A DNA stretch of 6,990 nucleotides from an uncultured Eggerthellaceae bacterium (lineage in GTDB: Bacteria > Actinomycetota > Coriobacteriia > Coriobacteriales > Eggerthellaceae): assembly GCA_946618265.1 (NCBI GenBank), contig CAMOLA010000078.1:1-6990 (forward strand). The letters run 5' to 3'. This document shows, piece by piece, positions 5,519-6,990 of this stretch. How positions within the stretch are numbered: position 1 is the stretch's first letter; each line of letters starts with the position of its first letter. A model generated the notes under the pieces. The model made no database searches. It was not told the origin of the DNA and worked only from the letters and a program-made list of their open reading frames with translations. A program made the translations under genes and the position numbers.

Positions 5519-5992
5519 CTACCTGCCGTCGAGGCCGACTTTTTTCAAGCCGTGCACGGAGCAGAACTTGCCGAATGCGATCAGGGCGTTCTTGACCGTG
5601 CCCTTCGATTGCCTGCCGAGCTCCTCTTTCGGGCCGCCGGCGGAGTATTCCCGGATCAGGCCGTCTATCAGGTCGGGCAAGTCGTTCCAGCCGCATCCCT
5701 CCCATTTGCAGACGCGCGCCACGGCCCTCGTGTATGAGTAGCATGTGCCCGGGTTCCCGCCTTTCGTCGTGACCGTATAGCCCTCTTCGGCGAGGAAGTC
5801 GTAGAACTCGTCGGCAAGGCCATTACCGGTCGCGCGGATGGTCCTGCGCCGCTCGCTCGTTGCGTCATGCCGAGTTCCTGCGGCGACCGCTCTCCCGACG
5901 ACGCTTTCCTGCGGCTCCGCCGAGTCGTATGCCCGGTGGCAGTCGCTGCAGAGGAACAGGAAGCATTCGCCCATGGGCTCGTGGGCGCGCAT
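5519..5992 (-). CDS. Hypothetical protein with N-terminal Cys/His cluster and recombinase-like helical domain
   Basis: This is a 157-residue protein from ATG 5992, with GAGGAA seven bases upstream. It starts 23 bases after the helicase stop and ends eight bases before the next start codon, so it is part of one operon. Residues 10-20 hold C10, C15, C18 and H19 (within FLFLCSDCHRAYD), a possible zinc site; the same frame upstream of the ATG contains another Cys but no better start. Residues 60-150 are helical. The run TCYSYTRAVARVCKW (83-97), a middle DLPDLIDGLIREY, and GTVKNALIAFGKFCSVHGL (131-149) follow the helix spacing of SAM-like core-binding domains of tyrosine recombinases, but no catalytic domain follows. 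That comparison is by eye and weak. The function is unknown. Confidence 0.6.
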   Translation of the reverse strand: MRAHEPMGECFLFLCSDCHRAYDSAEPQESVVGRAVAAGTRHDATSERRRTIRATGNGLADEFYDFLAEEGYTVTTKGGNPGTCYSYTRAVARVCKWEGCGWNDLPDLIDGLIREYSAGGPKEELGRQSKGTVKNALIAFGKFCSVHGLKKVGLDGR

Positions 5993-6015
5993 GACCTCTT
6001 CCTCGAACTCGCATT

Positions 6016-6870
6016 CTACAGGGACGCCTCCAGCGCCTTCTCCAGGTCAGCGGCAATCTCAGCGCCCTCGACCCTCAGGCTGCACTCATCGGCTTTGGCG
6101 AACGCGAGCAGCGGCAGAGTTCCGTACCAGGCGACCTTGCCGTCGAAGACGGCTATCCCGGCCAGCGGGGTGTCGCTAATCATGATCTCGCAGCCCACAC
6201 TTGAGAGCATCTCCGCGATGCTGGATTGCAACGCGAGCGACTTCTCGCCCTTAGGCTTCCTCAGGACGATTTGGACCACTATTCCCCGGGCGATGACAGC
6301 AGCGATGTCGGGCATCAGCGACTCGACAAGCTTCGGGTTGGTATACGGCGCAGACACGGTGACGCGCTTGCCCGCACGGGAAAGGTCCGCTGCGAGCTCG
6401 GTGCGCCATGCGTCGGCCGCGACTATGCGAGCGCCCGGTCCCTGGGCATCGGACGCCTCGGCGATTTTGTATCCGAGCTTCGCGTACGTCTTCAGGCGCC
6501 TCTTGTACATGCGCTCGAACATGGGCACGCTTATGTCCACGTAATCATAGACGATCACGTCGTCCTTGCCCTCGATCTCGCGGTGTAGGCGTCCCGAGTA
6601 CTGCGTGATGACGCCTTCCCAGGAATACGGCGAGGCGAGAAGCAGCGTGTCGAGCTGCGGCAGGTCGAATCCCTCGCCGATGTAGCTACCAGTTGCGACA
6701 ATCGCGTAGCGGACGCCGGTCGCGCCGCGCACCCGCTCGACCCTCTCGCGCTTCTCGAGCGCCGTGCCCTCGCCCGTGAGCATGAAAGAGGCCTGGTGGA
6801 TCGGTCGCCCTATGGGCGGAATGCCCCGAGAAGGCGAGCTGTCCCAGCGGGCCGCTGGCGGCGGAGTCAA
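6016..6870 (-). pseudogene. SF2 (DEAD/DEAH-type) helicase C-terminal part with degenerate PLD-like domain, 5' truncated
   Basis: The open frame from TTG 6870 gives 284 residues, of which helicase-like sequence begins around residue 29 (FMLTGEG; ATG 6783). Helicase motif V (ATGSYIGEGFDLP, 59-71) and motif VI (QYSGRLHR, 90-97) are clear. A segment DYVDISVPMFERMYKRRL (109-126) follows, typical of SF2 helicases of the TOTE-like/restriction-helicase group. Residues 165-280 resemble a phospholipase-D-like domain, ending AVFDGKVAWYG (240-250). The His and Lys of the HKD motif are replaced (Leu and Gly at the expected positions), so nuclease activity there is unlikely. Walker A, DEAD/DEAH and motif III, all N-terminal, are missing and not encoded upstream in any frame. 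Residues 1-28 look non-native. In-frame TAG sits just before the TTG. It is most likely a remnant of a gene cut by rearrangement. Confidence 0.8.
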
Positions 6871-6990
6871 CTATCTCCCAAGCCTGCTGCAGCCCATCCG
6901 AGCTCGTTGACGAAGGCCTCTATGTCCTTTGCCCACGCCGTATCCAAGTCGCTGCTCACGCGCGTGGCCGCAAATCCGAAGCGGATCTTC
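6867..6990 (-). CDS. C-terminal 40 residues of an unidentified protein, entering from the right edge
   Basis: A minus-strand frame open from the edge reads KIRFGFAATRVSSDLDTAWA and continues with an amphipathic, helix-like stretch to GLGDS and TGA at 6867-6869. Its composition is protein-like, unlike the other two frames, which contain stops or skewed composition. The TGA overlaps the TTG of the truncated helicase frame (TTGA). I cannot assign a family from 40 residues. Confidence 0.4.
   Translation of the reverse strand, partial: KIRFGFAATRVSSDLDTAWAKDIEAFVNELGWAAAGLGDS

Noticed and set aside
5513..5744. Upstream extension of the 65-residue frame to a 143-residue protein
   Set aside because: The added 78 residues are Arg/Pro-rich and overlap the 157-residue gene in another frame, while a strong ribosome site marks ATG 5510.
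1..6990. CRISPR array, insertion sequence with terminal inverted repeats, or retron/diversity-generating element
   Set aside because: No regularly spaced repeat series, transposase motifs or reverse transcriptase motifs were seen on either strand.

Overview
The window looks like an accessory stretch from a moderately GC-rich bacterium. Protein and codon style fit an actinobacterium, possibly a gut Coriobacteriia member, but no housekeeping gene is present to confirm that. Everything readable belongs to mobile-element, defence or unrecognised genes. Several genes are broken, so this is best read as an eroding patchwork of integrated elements.

Left part (1-3058): one integrated element. A RepA-like P-loop ATPase (1-719, minus, runs off the edge) and a 72-residue helix-turn-helix/excisionase-like protein (733-951, minus) form a leftward operon. 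A short AT-rich control region (985-1060) separates them from a rightward operon. This region carries two overlapping divergent promoters and a perfect inverted repeat. The rightward operon encodes a zinc-ribbon plus helix-turn-helix protein I do not recognise (1065-2141) and a tyrosine integrase (2199-3058). The integrase has lost about 100 codons by an out-of-frame internal deletion and should be dead.

Junction (3059-3449): the 3' half of a tRNA-Asp gene (3180-3230, minus) with CCA but no 5' half, which is the usual footprint of tRNA-targeted integration. It has an intrinsic terminator just beyond its 3' end. It is flanked on each side by a pair of direct repeats with an 11-bp period, different in sequence on the two sides. 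I read this as a junction between two tandem elements.

Middle (3450-5316): a type IV toxin-antitoxin pair, abiEi and abiEii, overlapping by GTGA. The promoter lies so close to abiEi that its mRNA may be leaderless, and inverted repeats suited to autorepression lie over and upstream of it. Seventeen bases after abiEii begins an AT-richer P-loop ATPase that is cut off after about 140 residues.

Right part (5264-6990, minus): a leftward cluster with the tail of an unknown protein at the edge, then the C-terminal part of an SF2 helicase with a degenerate phospholipase-D-like domain. After these come a 157-residue protein with an N-terminal Cys/His cluster and a 65-residue protein with an EF-hand-like loop and a C-terminal hydrophobic segment. 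A GC-rich hairpin follows.

No intact new system can be demonstrated. The best leads are the hybrid att junction, the abiE-linked ATPase, the zinc-ribbon protein paired with the integrase, and the EF-hand-like small membrane protein.
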